Source of the DNA: Tribonema minus | Lineage: Eukaryota; Sar; Xanthophyceae; Tribonematales; Tribonemataceae | DNA length: 64,000 nt | Reading direction: 5' to 3' | Assembly: GCA_017506865.1 (NCBI GenBank) | Contig: JAFCMP010000112.1 | Coordinates: 1,426,001 to 1,490,000, forward strand | Shown here: one piece after another, positions 35,014 to 45,500 of the stretch | How positions within the stretch are numbered: the stretch's first letter is position 1 | How the letters are laid out: each line of letters opens with the position of its first letter | Position numbers and translations under genes: made by a program | The notes under the pieces: generated by a model | Databases searched by the model: none | Seen by the model: the letters and a program-made list of their open reading frames with translations, nothing else | Told to the model about the DNA's origin: nothing

Positions 35014-36587
35014 GCATACGGTAGGGTCGTGTTCACAGGCCAAGTGTTGCGGTCAACATTGCTCTGCCATGCCATCAAATTCACCGAGTCGTCTGGCACG
35101 GTCGACGAGGCTATGTCAAAGCCTAGCATCAAATTCGACGAAGGGTCCAACAGATCCAATACCTCCTTACGAGCCTTGCCCTGATCAGTAGTGAGACCGA
35201 CATCATCAATATTATAAATGCCAGCGTTTACACCACCCTTGTTGAGCGTGAAATTTCGGACAAATAAGTCTCTGCCCGCTGTTGAGTGCAGCTTGTAACT
35301 GTCCTCATCCATTACCTGGTCTGCTGCGTCTTGCTGGTACGCTCTAATAGCAGCCTGCTTCTCATTGTAAGGTAAACGAATCTTCCTAATCTTCTTGATC
35401 TCATCGCTCAATTTCTGGTTGTACTGCTTCAGTGACTTTATGCTACTTTTCTTGCTCACCCAAAGCTGCCCTTCACCCACAACACCCACATCACCGTTGT
35501 CGCCCTCAACGTACACACCGCTGAAAGCTCCAGAAGGATCAATCTGGTGTGCGAAAACACGACCTTGAATCGACTGTGCGGGATCATCTGAGTAGTGCCG
35601 CGCAGGACGCCTGATTCTATCGGAAGTAGAGTTTTCATATGGCTCATTGGGCGGCACCATGACAAGCATGCTGTCATCAGGCATACTCTCATGCGTATCC
35701 TGAATGAAAGATTCACTGTAGAGTTTTGATACGCTGATGAGGCTCAGCTGCTTGCAGTCGGCGCCCACGTGATTGAAAAACGCACCCAGGTGCATCATCC
35801 TTTCGTCGTAGTCCTTTCCTGGCAAAGTATAACAGTCTTCCACCTTGAACACGGCGTAGGTCCACGCCGTCTCCCACACTTGCTTTGGCGTCAATCCAGC
35901 CATCGGCCGACCGCTTTGGGGGTGAAGCATTTTCACGCCCTTCGCATCAGCTTTAAACTTGGTTGACACGGGGTACATGATATCCTTTGAAGCCCTCTCG
36001 CTTTTGGAAATCAACAAGTCATCTACACCCTTCTCTTGCGGTATGTACAGGTGACCCACCAATCCAAACGTGTTCAGAAAACAGTGAGTGAATGATAGAG
36101 GTGCGTCGATGAGCTCGTTCGTTTCCACCGAGTAAAGCGCACCACCAGTCCAGTATGCGCAAAGTGATTCGATTGGCCGCAGAAACGCCGTCCAGCCTAC
36201 GAATGGCCTGTACTGATTTCCATCGTAGAAATTCTCTACACGTCGGCCGGGCAACTTGAACTCGGTCACAGTGTTTGCCTCTTCCGTCTTACGAGCAGGC
36301 ACCCATTGGGCCTGGCCTGTCTGTTGGTTGATCTCGCCGGCCCACAACTCGCCACTCGGAGTAGCTAGATAACGATTGATATAATCCATAGGCGAAGCGT
36401 GGCGTGGCGGGCCAGAGTAGTAGCCTGATGTGACTGGCAACTGCGGAGACGAATACAATGGTGCATTGTAGCCGAAAAACTGATTTGTACTTGGGTATAG
36501 CGGAATCGACTGGGGCGTCATCATCATCGACGCATGTGTCTTGTGCCCTCTTCTACTAGGCGGCATGTTGTTGCACAATGAAAACAT
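35004..36587 (-). CDS. Hypothetical 527-aa protein, probable virion protein
   Basis: The N-terminal ~70 residues are Pro/Ser/Tyr-rich and disordered; the rest is mixed alpha/beta with many aromatic residues (YRPFVGWTAFLRPIESLCAYW). There is no enzyme motif and no clear jelly-roll signature. A basic helical segment (KIRKIRLPYNEKQAAIRAYQQ) lies in the C-terminal third. The length and composition fit a capsid or tegument-like protein, but I do not recognise the family. A second ATG at 36566 could be the start. It overlaps the convergent coiled-coil gene by 10 nt. Confidence 0.6.
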   Translation of the reverse strand: MFSLCNNMPPSRRGHKTHASMMMTPQSIPLYPSTNQFFGYNAPLYSSPQLPVTSGYYSGPPRHASPMDYINRYLATPSGELWAGEINQQTGQAQWVPARKTEEANTVTEFKLPGRRVENFYDGNQYRPFVGWTAFLRPIESLCAYWTGGALYSVETNELIDAPLSFTHCFLNTFGLVGHLYIPQEKGVDDLLISKSERASKDIMYPVSTKFKADAKGVKMLHPQSGRPMAGLTPKQVWETAWTYAVFKVEDCYTLPGKDYDERMMHLGAFFNHVGADCKQLSLISVSKLYSESFIQDTHESMPDDSMLVMVPPNEPYENSTSDRIRRPARHYSDDPAQSIQGRVFAHQIDPSGAFSGVYVEGDNGDVGVVGEGQLWVSKKSSIKSLKQYNQKLSDEIKKIRKIRLPYNEKQAAIRAYQQDAADQVMDEDSYKLHSTAGRDLFVRNFTLNKGGVNAGIYNIDDVGLTTDQGKARKEVLDLLDPSSNLMLGFDIASSTVPDDSVNLMAWQSNVDRNTWPVNTTLPYAYT

Positions 36588-36596
36588 TTTTTTCGC

Positions 36597-36842
36597 TCAT
36601 GTCTCGCTCTTACCATTGAGCTTCGCGACAGTTGTCCATCCAGTTTGATCTTTCACTTGAATCTGCATGTAGTTTCCCACCTCCGCAGCAGGGTTGACCC
36701 GTAAACGCCACTCCCTCTTAGAACTACCACTACCTTCAGATACAGTGCTAGATCCTGTGGCGCCACCTGAGGATGCACTGGTGGCTGCCGTCCGGCCAGA
36801 GTTGATATTGACTGCAGCGCCTGATCGCTCAAGACCGTTCAT
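36597..36842 (-). CDS. Small Ser/Gly-rich protein
   Basis: 81 aa from ATG 36842. Low-complexity Ser/Gly/Thr N-terminal half, then a compact beta-rich C-terminus (WRLRVNPAAEVGNYMQIQVKD). Located 9 nt upstream of the 527-aa gene on the same strand. A TATA-like TTATATAG stands just before the start. Unknown function. Confidence 0.5.
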   Translation of the reverse strand: MNGLERSGAAVNINSGRTAATSASSGGATGSSTVSEGSGSSKREWRLRVNPAAEVGNYMQIQVKDQTGWTTVAKLNGKSET

Positions 36843-36954
36843 TTCGTTTACTATATAACACACATTTTAAGCATGTGTTTGTAGCTGGGTGGCGTGCCAT
36901 CAACTTCAATTCATTACATTTTGTAAGTTTGAAAGTTGTCCGATACGCACCAGC

Positions 36955-37280
36955 ATCTTACTGTGCTACATGTGCTGCAATACCTCAAAACATGCCGCCT
37001 ACACTTTTCAAAGCTTAATGATTTTTTTTGTCTGCATTGAATTTTTCTGGCTCTGTAGGCAATCGTATCGCAGAGACAGCAAGATCAGGAAGTATCCTGG
37101 TTGAAAGTCCCTCGGAATTATTTCCAGCAATATTCAATTAATTAAGGTGAATTAAATAACTGTCAGTATTGTCGTATATCCAAAATCCTCGCCCAATCCT
37201 GGAAAAATAAATTTTTGGGATTTGTCGGGTCGTTATAAATGAAGCTCGGGTAGTTATGGATACTAACAAGCCACTAGGGT
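36955..37280 (+). repeat. R repeat copy E
   Basis: R repeat in plus orientation, with CCCTCGGAATTATTTCCAG and the GTCAGTATTGTCGTATATCC segment, followed at ~80 nt by a 13-bp array but without satellite units. Confidence 0.9.
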
Positions 37281-37359
37281 GAAAAAAATGAAGCACATGT
37301 AGGTACTTAGTTAAGATCCATCAAGGCGGGATAACACTAAAGCGCAATATATAAGCACG

Positions 37360-37590
37360 TTGCATAGAGCACCTGCAAAGAGCACCTGCGAAGAGCACCT
37401 GCAAAGAGCCCTTGCAAAGAGCACCTGCAAAGAGCACCTGCAAAGAGCACCTGCAAAGAGCACCTGCAAAGAGCATACTTGCAAAGAGCGTATTTGCAAA
37501 GAGCATACTTGCAAAGAGCATACTTGCGAAGAGCGTACTTGCGAAGAATATACTTATGAAGAGCATGCTTGTGAAGAGCGCACGCAAAGA
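37360..37590 (+). repeat. 13-bp tandem repeat array
   Basis: Same family as the other arrays; in the left half the unit is mostly CCTGCAAAGAGCA, and in the right half units with an extra ATA (GCATACTTGCAAAGA) appear. Confidence 0.9.
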
Positions 37591-37889
37591 GTGTGCACAT
37601 CTGGTCGCTTAGCGGCAACTTGGTGTGAGGGCGCGGAGAGCGAGCACAAGCGATTGACACTCTGGGTTCTGTTGGTTAAACGTGGTCAATGAGGCATGGA
37701 CACAATGGAGTCAGTACGAAGAACCAATGGTGTGCATTGCTTGTACGGTGTGCGTTGGTGTCTGAGGAGTAAGTTGAAGTGATGGACACCATGGTTTCTC
37801 TTTGATGTACACAAGCGCTGTGTCAATGAGCCAATACACGCTTCTGAAGCTGAAGAAACACTTGTGTCCATCGCTTCAAGTGATGTCAG
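37591..37889. other. Gene-free interval
   Basis: No supported gene. The sequence has scattered motifs such as CACTTGTGTCCATCGCTTCA similar in flavour to the interval after the Fanzor gene (3967-4520), perhaps a decayed copy of the same element. Confidence 0.35.
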
Positions 37890-38105
37890 CTACGGCGAAG
37901 GGACTACAGTCAGCGCCGCGCACCCCGTGGCGCACGTATTAAAGAGGCCTTTGCAAAGCAGAGCTCCGCCAGGTAGCGCACCAGTCGTCGCAGCGCAGAT
38001 AGACGATGCGGCAACGCAACCCAGGAGGCATGATGCGCCCAGAACAGGGCCCGCTGTCGCCGTCGCACAGACACAAGCAATCGTGATGGCAGACGCAGTC
38101 CTCAT
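37890..38105 (-). CDS. Small Cys/Ala-rich hydrophobic protein
   Basis: 71 aa, ATG start. A signal-like N-terminus (MRTASAITIACVCATATAG) is followed by CxxxC pairs around hydrophobic Ala/Gly-rich spans (ASCLLGCVAASSICAATTG ... NTCATGCAAL). This matches small Cys-rich membrane or secreted proteins common in algae and fungi. Likely a membrane-inserted or secreted product. The opposite strand also has an open frame, but its composition is less natural. Confidence 0.4.
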   Translation of the reverse strand: MRTASAITIACVCATATAGPVLGASCLLGCVAASSICAATTGALPGGALLCKGLFNTCATGCAALTVVPSP

Positions 38106-38285
38106 TTCAGTACCCTAAGGATACATTTTTTTACATCTGAGGCACCAATGAAGCGTGACGCGCGCGTATGCATAGTATGACGTCATCTTTACAAGCGGGA
38201 TCACACATTGTGTCATTTGAGCCAGTTTTTTTTTCTGTAATGGTGTTTAAGCCATCTGTCTCTCACTGCCTCCCCGCATCATAGT

Positions 38286-39497
38286 ATGTCCACATATGGT
38301 ACTTTATCAGCTGGCAACCTTATTTTGAGTAACCCCAACGGGTCTTTCAACTTCTTGCAGAGCCTGAACTCTGTTGCCTCGATATCAGTCTTGTGCTCAC
38401 TCTTTGACAAGTCGCTGGAAATCAGCGACTGCGCGTCCGATTTCCACACAAAGGTGACCGGGGGAGCGCAGCATGTCAAGGAAGTTGACCATGTCGCGCT
38501 CAACGTGTTTGGCACAGGTGACAGAGTTGTGCTGCAGAGCAAAGAGTACATACCAAGTCAGATTGGCTCCACCAGAATTGTCACCATCACGGCAAATATG
38601 GAACCTGTGAGTGGTGTGGTATCGCGCGTAGGCTGCTTTGATGATGCAGTTGACAATTTGGAGAATCGTGGCGACGGCTATTACTTTGAGATGAACGAGG
38701 GAGCGCTGTACGCTTGCTTCAGGACATCAACGAGCCCCTCTGGTGAAGTGAAGATACAACAAAGTCTCTTCAACATTGACAGACTGGACGGCAGCGGCGC
38801 TTCACTGTACACGTTTGACTCAAGCACCGCGACGACCTTTGTCATTTCATACGAGTCCAGGACTGGATCCGTCAAGGTTGGTATTATCGCGCGTGGCTCC
38901 ATCATATTCGTGCACAGATTTGACCCTTCTTCATCCTACGGGCCCATTCGCGCCACCTCGCTTCCAGTGCGATTTGAGATCGAGTCTGCAGGTTCAGAGG
39001 GTACATTGATGGCACTGAACGGGGCAGTGTCAACCTCAGGCTCCATACCACGAGGTATCAAGCGAAGCTGTGGGACCGGCGCACGCGCGACTGACGTTTC
39101 TGTGAATGCCGCATCGCACCCCATCGTAAGCCTGAAACTGCAGTCACAGTATCGTAGAGCCAGCGCCAGAATCACCGGTGTGAGGATCAGCTCTACGGCC
39201 AGCGTCTTCTGGGAGCTCTTGTTGAACGCAAGCCCTGCCGGCGCCGCTTGGAAGCCTACCTCATCGAGCGGTGTCACGGAATACGATGTGTCATCTGCTG
39301 CGCTGGATGCTGGTGACTCGATCGTGATAGCCTCGGGCTACGTGCGTGCGGATGACGCTGCTCTTGTTGAGATCAACGACGCACCACCGCTCACATCGTC
39401 CATACTCGGCGACTCCGAGATATACACGCTGAACGCGGTGGCTCTCATGAGCTCGTGCTTGGTCTGGGGGGGGCTCGAGCTGGTCGAGATAGTTTGA
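38286..39497 (+). CDS. Virion structural protein (phage/giant-virus shared family), 403 aa
   Basis: Contains the ordered motif set of a family found in many phage and algal-virus structural proteins: GDGYYFEMNEGALYACFRTS, then FNIDRLDGSGAS, VISYESRTGSVKVGII, IIFVHRFDPS and LPVRFEIES. The fold is expected to be beta-rich, often a surface or fibre-type component. It is one of four related genes here (with 40093, 52243 and 54124). The CTCTCACTGCC stretch before the ATG may be the leader. Confidence 0.65.
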   Translation: MSTYGTLSAGNLILSNPNGSFNFLQSLNSVASISVLCSLFDKSLEISDCASDFHTKVTGGAQHVKEVDHVALNVFGTGDRVVLQSKEYIPSQIGSTRIVTITANMEPVSGVVSRVGCFDDAVDNLENRGDGYYFEMNEGALYACFRTSTSPSGEVKIQQSLFNIDRLDGSGASLYTFDSSTATTFVISYESRTGSVKVGIIARGSIIFVHRFDPSSSYGPIRATSLPVRFEIESAGSEGTLMALNGAVSTSGSIPRGIKRSCGTGARATDVSVNAASHPIVSLKLQSQYRRASARITGVRISSTASVFWELLLNASPAGAAWKPTSSSGVTEYDVSSAALDAGDSIVIASGYVRADDAALVEINDAPPLTSSILGDSEIYTLNAVALMSSCLVWGGLELVEIV

Positions 39498-39601
39498 GTT
39501 TCGTCAACCGCACCATCAATAACACTGTGCTCTGTAGTATGTGCAGCAAGACAAGAACCAGTACAAGAGAAAGCCCATTTTGATTTGTGAAGTGTGATTA
39601 T

Positions 39602-39838
39602 TCAATTGAACGTCAGACCACTCCGCCAACCGCTAGTCTTCACAAGAGCGATCTCCTTCGCGGTCAGCTCCATGTCCCAATCGAAACACCAAGAATCAAA
39701 ATGCTCCATCGCCTCTTTCATCTGCACCCACCACAGATTTGCGGCGTCGTTGTTTGTGCAATCGCCATCAAGCCAGCGAATGAAACATCCTTGCTTACGC
39801 CACTTGCGTAGAACGCTGTTTGTGGTACGCGCTGACAT
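39602..39838 (-). CDS. Small basic/aromatic protein, 78 aa
   Basis: From ATG 39838 (MSARTTNSVLRKWRK). Rich in Trp and charged residues (RWLDGDCTNNDAANLWWVQ ... HFDSWCFDWDMELTAKE), an unusual but ordered-looking composition that argues for a real gene. The DGDxxNNxxxNL pattern recalls a small conserved family of algal and viral proteins; function unknown. Confidence 0.5.
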   Translation of the reverse strand: MSARTTNSVLRKWRKQGCFIRWLDGDCTNNDAANLWWVQMKEAMEHFDSWCFDWDMELTAKEIALVKTSGWRSGLTFN

Positions 39839-40092
39839 GGCTGCTGTCGCTGAGTTGCTTCGTGGCTGCTGCAAGCGCTTCGCCCTTATAAATGGCCAAA
39901 GGCGATTTGCTGCTGTTGTGCAACGTGTTGTGAAATTGATGGGGGTGCTACATGCAATTAATCATTGGCATTTATTTTTTTCGCCTTTAAGTAATTTATT
40001 TTTGTGTTGACGTCAATATGTTTAATGCCTGCCAGGAATGCCATGCGCAGCCCATTATGAAAAATAATGTGTGCTTATGAGTAAAGGCAAGC

Positions 40093-41928
40093 ATGTCTGC
40101 ATCTTACTCGAACGCAAAAGCGGTACTTGATTGCTCGACGTTGTTGAGTTATATAAAAAAGACATTTCCCACTGCCACCTCTGCCACAAATGCTGATGCA
40201 GTGAACGTGGTGGTCACATTCTCTGCGGCGCTGACTGCACCACAGCAAACTACACTGACTGCATTGATTGCAGCGTACGTCGATCCTATCACTGGTGTAG
40301 TGGATACAACTAATGTGTCGCTGTACAACACAACAAGCACGGCACTCGGTGTGTCGGGGGTGTTTACTGGTGTATGGGAGGATGTATCACGGTACTCTAG
40401 CGTGTCCGTGTCCGTGCTCACGAATCAATCGTCAGTCGCATCTGGGCTATCTGTGCAGTTTGGCAACCTGGCAGCGCAGGCTGACATTAGCAAAACGTTC
40501 AGTGTGGTGGCAAACACGCCATTCACTACGACAATTCCAACTCCGGGCAAGTACATGCGCATTGTTTACACCAACGGCACGACACTGCAAACGTCATTTT
40601 CTCTGCAAACCAAGCTCAGTGTGGCACAGTGCTCGGCCATTGTGGATGCGTCCAGCACGGTCGATGATACCACGCTGGCTCTCTTGACTCGTAATTTGAA
40701 CATGGGTCGGCTGGACAAGGGCACATACGTCAGCGTGCGTGCGGATGAGTCAAGTGTCATACGCACCAGATCAAGCCGTGACACCTCTCTCAGCGCCAAC
40801 TCTGGCGCTGTTCCGATAGCACAAGCGAACTTTCTTTACAATATCAACGCCGATGTCGTTTCCACCACGGTCGTGTCAACAGGCACTGTGACATATGCAA
40901 CAGGGTGCGCTGCGGTGGCAACTGCAGCACTTGCGTCCTCGTCTGCAATCGTTGCCACACGGCGATACGTTAGCTGCGGCGTCGGACGTGCTGTCCGCAT
41001 CGTGGTATCGTGCGCCTTTGCCACAGGCACGGCCAACTCGACGCAGCTGTGCGGTATGGGCAGCGTAGACAACGGCGTGTTCTTCGGCTACAACGGAACT
41101 GCGTTCGGTGTGCTTGTGAGGAATGCAACTGTGGATGCATGGACGGCCGCGAGTGCCTTCAATGTGGACAAGCTCAACGGCACCGGTGCTTCGGGGCTCA
41201 CGATTGACCCAACAAAAGGCAATGTGTATGTGATCGTCATTGACGGCACTGGATTTGGTACCATCACATTCGGCATCGCGTCTACCCCGACATCTTCAAC
41301 GACAGACATCATCGTGGCTCACCGCATCGCATTCGGCAACTCGAGCACTGCTACCGGTCTAAGAATACCTTGTGGCCCCCTGATGGCCCAGGCTGTCAAT
41401 ACGACCAACACGTCAGTCTTGACCATGCGTGTAGCGGGCCTGGCTGCATTTGCCGACGGTCCGTCATCACACATTGTGGGCAGGCAAAGAGCCATTGAGA
41501 TCGCGCCGACTATCTCTACAACGTCATATGTGCCTGTCATGTCATTGTTCGACAAGACAACATTCCAGTCCGTCAACAATTACTCGTCCGCTGTTCTGCA
41601 GAGCATTTCGGTGGCGAGTGATGGCACCAAAGGCTCAGTGATCCTCACCATTTACGACTCGCCAGCTCTGACAGGTGCGTCATACGCTGACATAAGCGCT
41701 AACACGTCCGCATGTCAGCTGGATACATCAGCGACGTCACTCACTATCGGCGCGGCCGCCGCACTTTACTCAACCTGCATCCACTGCTCAGGGTCCAGCA
41801 TGTTTGACCTCACACCCTTTGACATCAGGATCGCACCGGGCCAATGGGTGACCATTGCAGCCAGGTGCAGCGCTGCAGGCACGAGCAACGGCCTCTCTGT
41901 GAGCCTTGTGATGAAGGAAGAGTGCTAG
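40093..41928 (+). CDS. Virion structural protein paralogue, 611 aa
   Basis: Same family as 52243-54084, with which it aligns end to end (MSASYSNAK... vs MSASYTFSK...; TAPQQTTLTALI, GVFTGVWEDVSRYSSVSVSV, and FGYNGTAFGVLVRN). The core motif set is FNVDKLNGTGASGLTID, GNVYVIVIDGTGFGTITFGI and AHRIAFGNSS. The N-terminal ~200 residues are an extra beta-rich domain absent from the 403-aa gene. Probably an abundant surface or fibre component of the virion. Confidence 0.7.
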   Translation: MSASYSNAKAVLDCSTLLSYIKKTFPTATSATNADAVNVVVTFSAALTAPQQTTLTALIAAYVDPITGVVDTTNVSLYNTTSTALGVSGVFTGVWEDVSRYSSVSVSVLTNQSSVASGLSVQFGNLAAQADISKTFSVVANTPFTTTIPTPGKYMRIVYTNGTTLQTSFSLQTKLSVAQCSAIVDASSTVDDTTLALLTRNLNMGRLDKGTYVSVRADESSVIRTRSSRDTSLSANSGAVPIAQANFLYNINADVVSTTVVSTGTVTYATGCAAVATAALASSSAIVATRRYVSCGVGRAVRIVVSCAFATGTANSTQLCGMGSVDNGVFFGYNGTAFGVLVRNATVDAWTAASAFNVDKLNGTGASGLTIDPTKGNVYVIVIDGTGFGTITFGIASTPTSSTTDIIVAHRIAFGNSSTATGLRIPCGPLMAQAVNTTNTSVLTMRVAGLAAFADGPSSHIVGRQRAIEIAPTISTTSYVPVMSLFDKTTFQSVNNYSSAVLQSISVASDGTKGSVILTIYDSPALTGASYADISANTSACQLDTSATSLTIGAAAALYSTCIHCSGSSMFDLTPFDIRIAPGQWVTIAARCSAAGTSNGLSVSLVMKEEC

Positions 41929-41949
41929 TTTATACAGTCCTTACTTTGA

Positions 41950-42300
41950 TCCTTTGCATTCGCCCACACTCTCACTGTAATTCACGTGCTCTACGAAGTC
42001 AAAATGAGACACCGACACTTTCTTGACCTCAATGATTTTTTTGTCTTCACTCTTTTTCTCTGATCTCTCTAGGTAATAGTCTCACAGAAAGCGACGGTAA
42101 GGATAAGTTGTACCCTGGTTGAAAGTCCCTCAGAATTATTTCCAGTAATATTCAGTTAATTACAATGAATTAATTAATTGTCAGGATTGTCGTGTATCCA
42201 AATTCATAGTCCAATCCTGGAAAAATGAAGTTTTCAGATATCTCGGGTCTTTACAAGATGAAGTTTGGGTAGTTATGTAGCATAGCGTGTTACTGGGGTA
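41950..42300 (+). repeat. R repeat copy F, diverged
   Basis: R repeat with several substitutions (CCCTCAGAATTATTTCC, ATTCAGTTAATTACAATG). It begins about 20 nt after the stop of the 611-aa structural gene and is not followed by a 13-bp array; the retrotransposon comes instead. Confidence 0.85.
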
Positions 42301-42451
42301 AGAAATGGCATGTATAGCAGTTGTGCTGCTGTCAATACCAAGCTGCCTCTTAACATGACACGCTAGTTGAACGACATGTAGCATCTAGTCATCATCATTG
42401 AAAAAGTCTAACTAGGGTTGTGAAGCAGAAGATGAGCATAATTTTGTTTTC

Positions 42452-42461
42452 TACAGTGTAC
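42452..42461. repeat. Target-site duplication, left copy (TACAGTGTAC)
   Basis: The ten bases TACAGTGTAC also stand at 52225-52234, flanking the full-length retrotransposon. The last 2 bases may belong to the element end, so the duplication is 8-10 bp. Confidence 0.75.
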
Positions 42462-42539
42462 GTATGGACTTGTATTTATAAAGGCCCAAGGGAGGCCGGG
42501 TTGCCTATGCAATCGAAAAGCTTGCGTCAACGCAGCAGC

Positions 42540-45500
42540 CTAGTCTGCGCTGTGCCCTAGGAGTTTGGATACCGGCGCCGCAACACAGCCCAGCATTCGC
42601 GCTCCACGTGTGTATGCCATGACGCGCTCCGCCAACTCCCGCGCCAGCGATATGCTCAGCTCAATGTGGATCTGACGCTTAGCTAACCCGGCCTTGCGTA
42701 ACACATCTGCCTTCCCCCCCCCTGAGCACAGTGCTGAGTGCATTGCCAACTCCTTAACAAAAAGGCTTGTCTGCTTGCCCAGCCGTCCGTACGACTCCTG
42801 CACGAATGGCACAAAAGCCCAAGATGACGTCAAGGTGCCGGTGTGGTGCTTGACCTTCGCGTCCTCCCCCACCCCAGCAGCATAGCCGTCCGTGTTCGAG
42901 GCATTTGTTTTGCCTGTCAGGTACGAGCTCGCTGTGGGTGCGCGCACACTTGTGTCTAGCACTATTCCCTTGTTACGGTATGCACTGCTAAAGTGCAGAC
43001 ACCCTGGGTCAATGACTGTGTCCGCCCGATACCCCGGTACCTTGAAGACGCTAGCGTCCTCATTGCGGACAATAGAGACATGGTGCTGTCTCAAGATGCG
43101 CTGTAGGCACCGCTTTTGGGCAGTGTGTGTCGCGTTGTGCCCCCGTATGTGCTGGCTGGGGCAGCTGATCGCATGCGTGGAGGTGGGGCTCACGTCACTG
43201 CACCGCCATGGGCACACCTCGCCCTGTATGCCCCACCCGTCTATAAAGATCGCAACCATAATCATCGTGGCTGCTGCCATACTGGACATGGGCGCCGCAC
43301 CCGGGCGGTCATTGGCAGCGGGTGGCACGCTCATCCACGCCATTGCCCCGGACGCACGCTGGCTGCGCAGCTGCGCCAGGACCCGCGCGCTAGCCTGTTG
43401 GCGGCGGCGGCTGGTGTCACGCAAGTCACCAATAAGTGTAGCCTGCGTCGGCTTGCCCACGGCACCAGCCGAGGCAGCCTCTAGGTCCTCCACCAGGCAG
43501 TCCTCGTATTGACGTCGAAGAACATTTGAAAGGCCGGCTTGTAGTCCGTGCGTGAAGTGACCGCGCCGGCGGCGGGGCACTACCTTTCTGCAGATCTCGT
43601 CAGCATAGGCCTCCCAGTCGTCGTCGTCGTCCTCCTGCCCGCCGCTGCAGCTGCTTTCTTCCGCGCTAGTTTGTGTTTTAGCGGGCGTGGAAGAGGCAGC
43701 CGCGGCAGCGGCTTGAGGGCCAGGTACGGTCGCCGCCGCAGCGGCCGCCTCGGCGCCAGGCACAATGCCGTGGGTGTGTGGGGCTGGCTCAGTGGTCCCC
43801 GTCTCCGTGACGGCAGTTGCGGCGTAGATCGCTTGCACCGCAGTGGGGAGCGTCGACGCTGCGGCCGTTGTATCCGCTGCCCACCGTAGCAACGATGCTG
43901 GGAGCTGCTCGGCCACAGCTGTGCGTGATTTTTCGCCGCCATCAGCTGTCAGCGCTCGCGTAGAGCGTCGCACGGCCTCGATGATTGGCGGCAGTCCCTG
44001 GTCCTCGCGTATTGCGCATGAGTGCTGCGCGAACCAGGTGACTGCGCCGTGTTCGTCAGTGCCGAGCCTCAGGGCCCCTGCTGCCACAGTGGCATGAATT
44101 ATTGCAGGCCGCAGTGTTGTGCATGCCTGGGCCGTGTATGCGGCTGGTGCCAGTAGCCCCAAAAGCGGCATGCCCAGACCGCCTCGTCGCTCCGGCAACC
44201 GTGACGCCCGCAGTGGCACTGCGATGTCCGTGAGTTCTGGCGGGCCCAAGCGCGGCAATACCAGCACGCTGCCACTGCTGGCTACCTCATTGTCACCAGC
44301 AGTGCAGGCGGCCAGCAGGTGTGACTTCATGACTGCCGCGGTAGCGCAGCCGTGCAGGTGCAGCATGCGTTCAAGCGTCCATGCACAGAACCCGTCAAAT
44401 GCGTGCAGCCATGTCTCACTCAAAGCCGTGTCAACGACCCGAGCTAAGAAGCCCATGCGCTTTGTCAGTGACCTGCGCAGAATGAATTGTGCTGCCTGTA
44501 GGTGATGCCGCGCCATCCCAGCTAGCTGCCACGACAATCGCCATGTCCCTGCGTCAACAAGATGCTTGCTCATGGCAGCATGCACATAGGCTGGGTGCCC
44601 TACCGGTACCCCGACCGACGTAAAGCCCTGACTGGATTCTGGCATGGTGGCGTCCACAAACGGTATGTCAAGGGCGCGCAGGCGTGCTCTGGCCGCTTCA
44701 TCAAACACTGTGCCGCGCATGGCAATGGCCAGCGACTTGTCTGGTCGAACGCGTAGGCCCCCTGCCGCAAGCCGACGGATCACCTCTGCCACCCCAGCGG
44801 CCGCTGCATCGTCGAAGTAGGCAGCTTGCAGCACGTTGAGGTCATCCAGGAAAGCGCAGTGCGGGGCTGGCGGTTCCGCTGTGCTGTGGCCGTAGGCCGG
44901 CATACTGCCGGGCGTCGCACTCACTCCATCAGGGTAGAAGAGTAGGAATGCCGCTGCCACTGCAAAGTACAGCGGCCCTAGAGGGTCCCCTTGCTGGCAC
45001 CCTAGGTGGGAGCAGATAATGCGAGCTTCACCGTTCACCTCCACTCGCATCTCTGGGGCAGTGTCACCACAGTATACGGACTCAAAGTGCGGGAGCAGCT
45101 CCGGACAGAAGAGCATAAGTCCCCGCACAATGGCGGCGCGATCCACACTGTTAAATGCGTTCTCACAGTCCAGCTGGATTGTGGTGCCATACAGCTCGTG
45201 CCACACGCGCGCGCGCGCTGCCACATGCTCGACGCCAGACCGGTATCCTACGCCAAACTGCGACATGGAGGCCAGCAGCCCCGATATTTTGCCCTTGACA
45301 CCCCGTGCCGCTGTGGACCCGAGGAGTCTGCGCCAGACACTGGAGCAGGCGATCGGACGCCGCTTCTGTCCTATGCCTGAGAGGGCCGCGGCGCGGAGAA
45401 GCCGTTGCGATTGCTCCGGCAGCAGTTCGGGCTCAACAAGCAGCGTCGTGAACACCTTGGCCAGGTGATGGGCGAATGCCGGTTCCATCACATCCGATTC

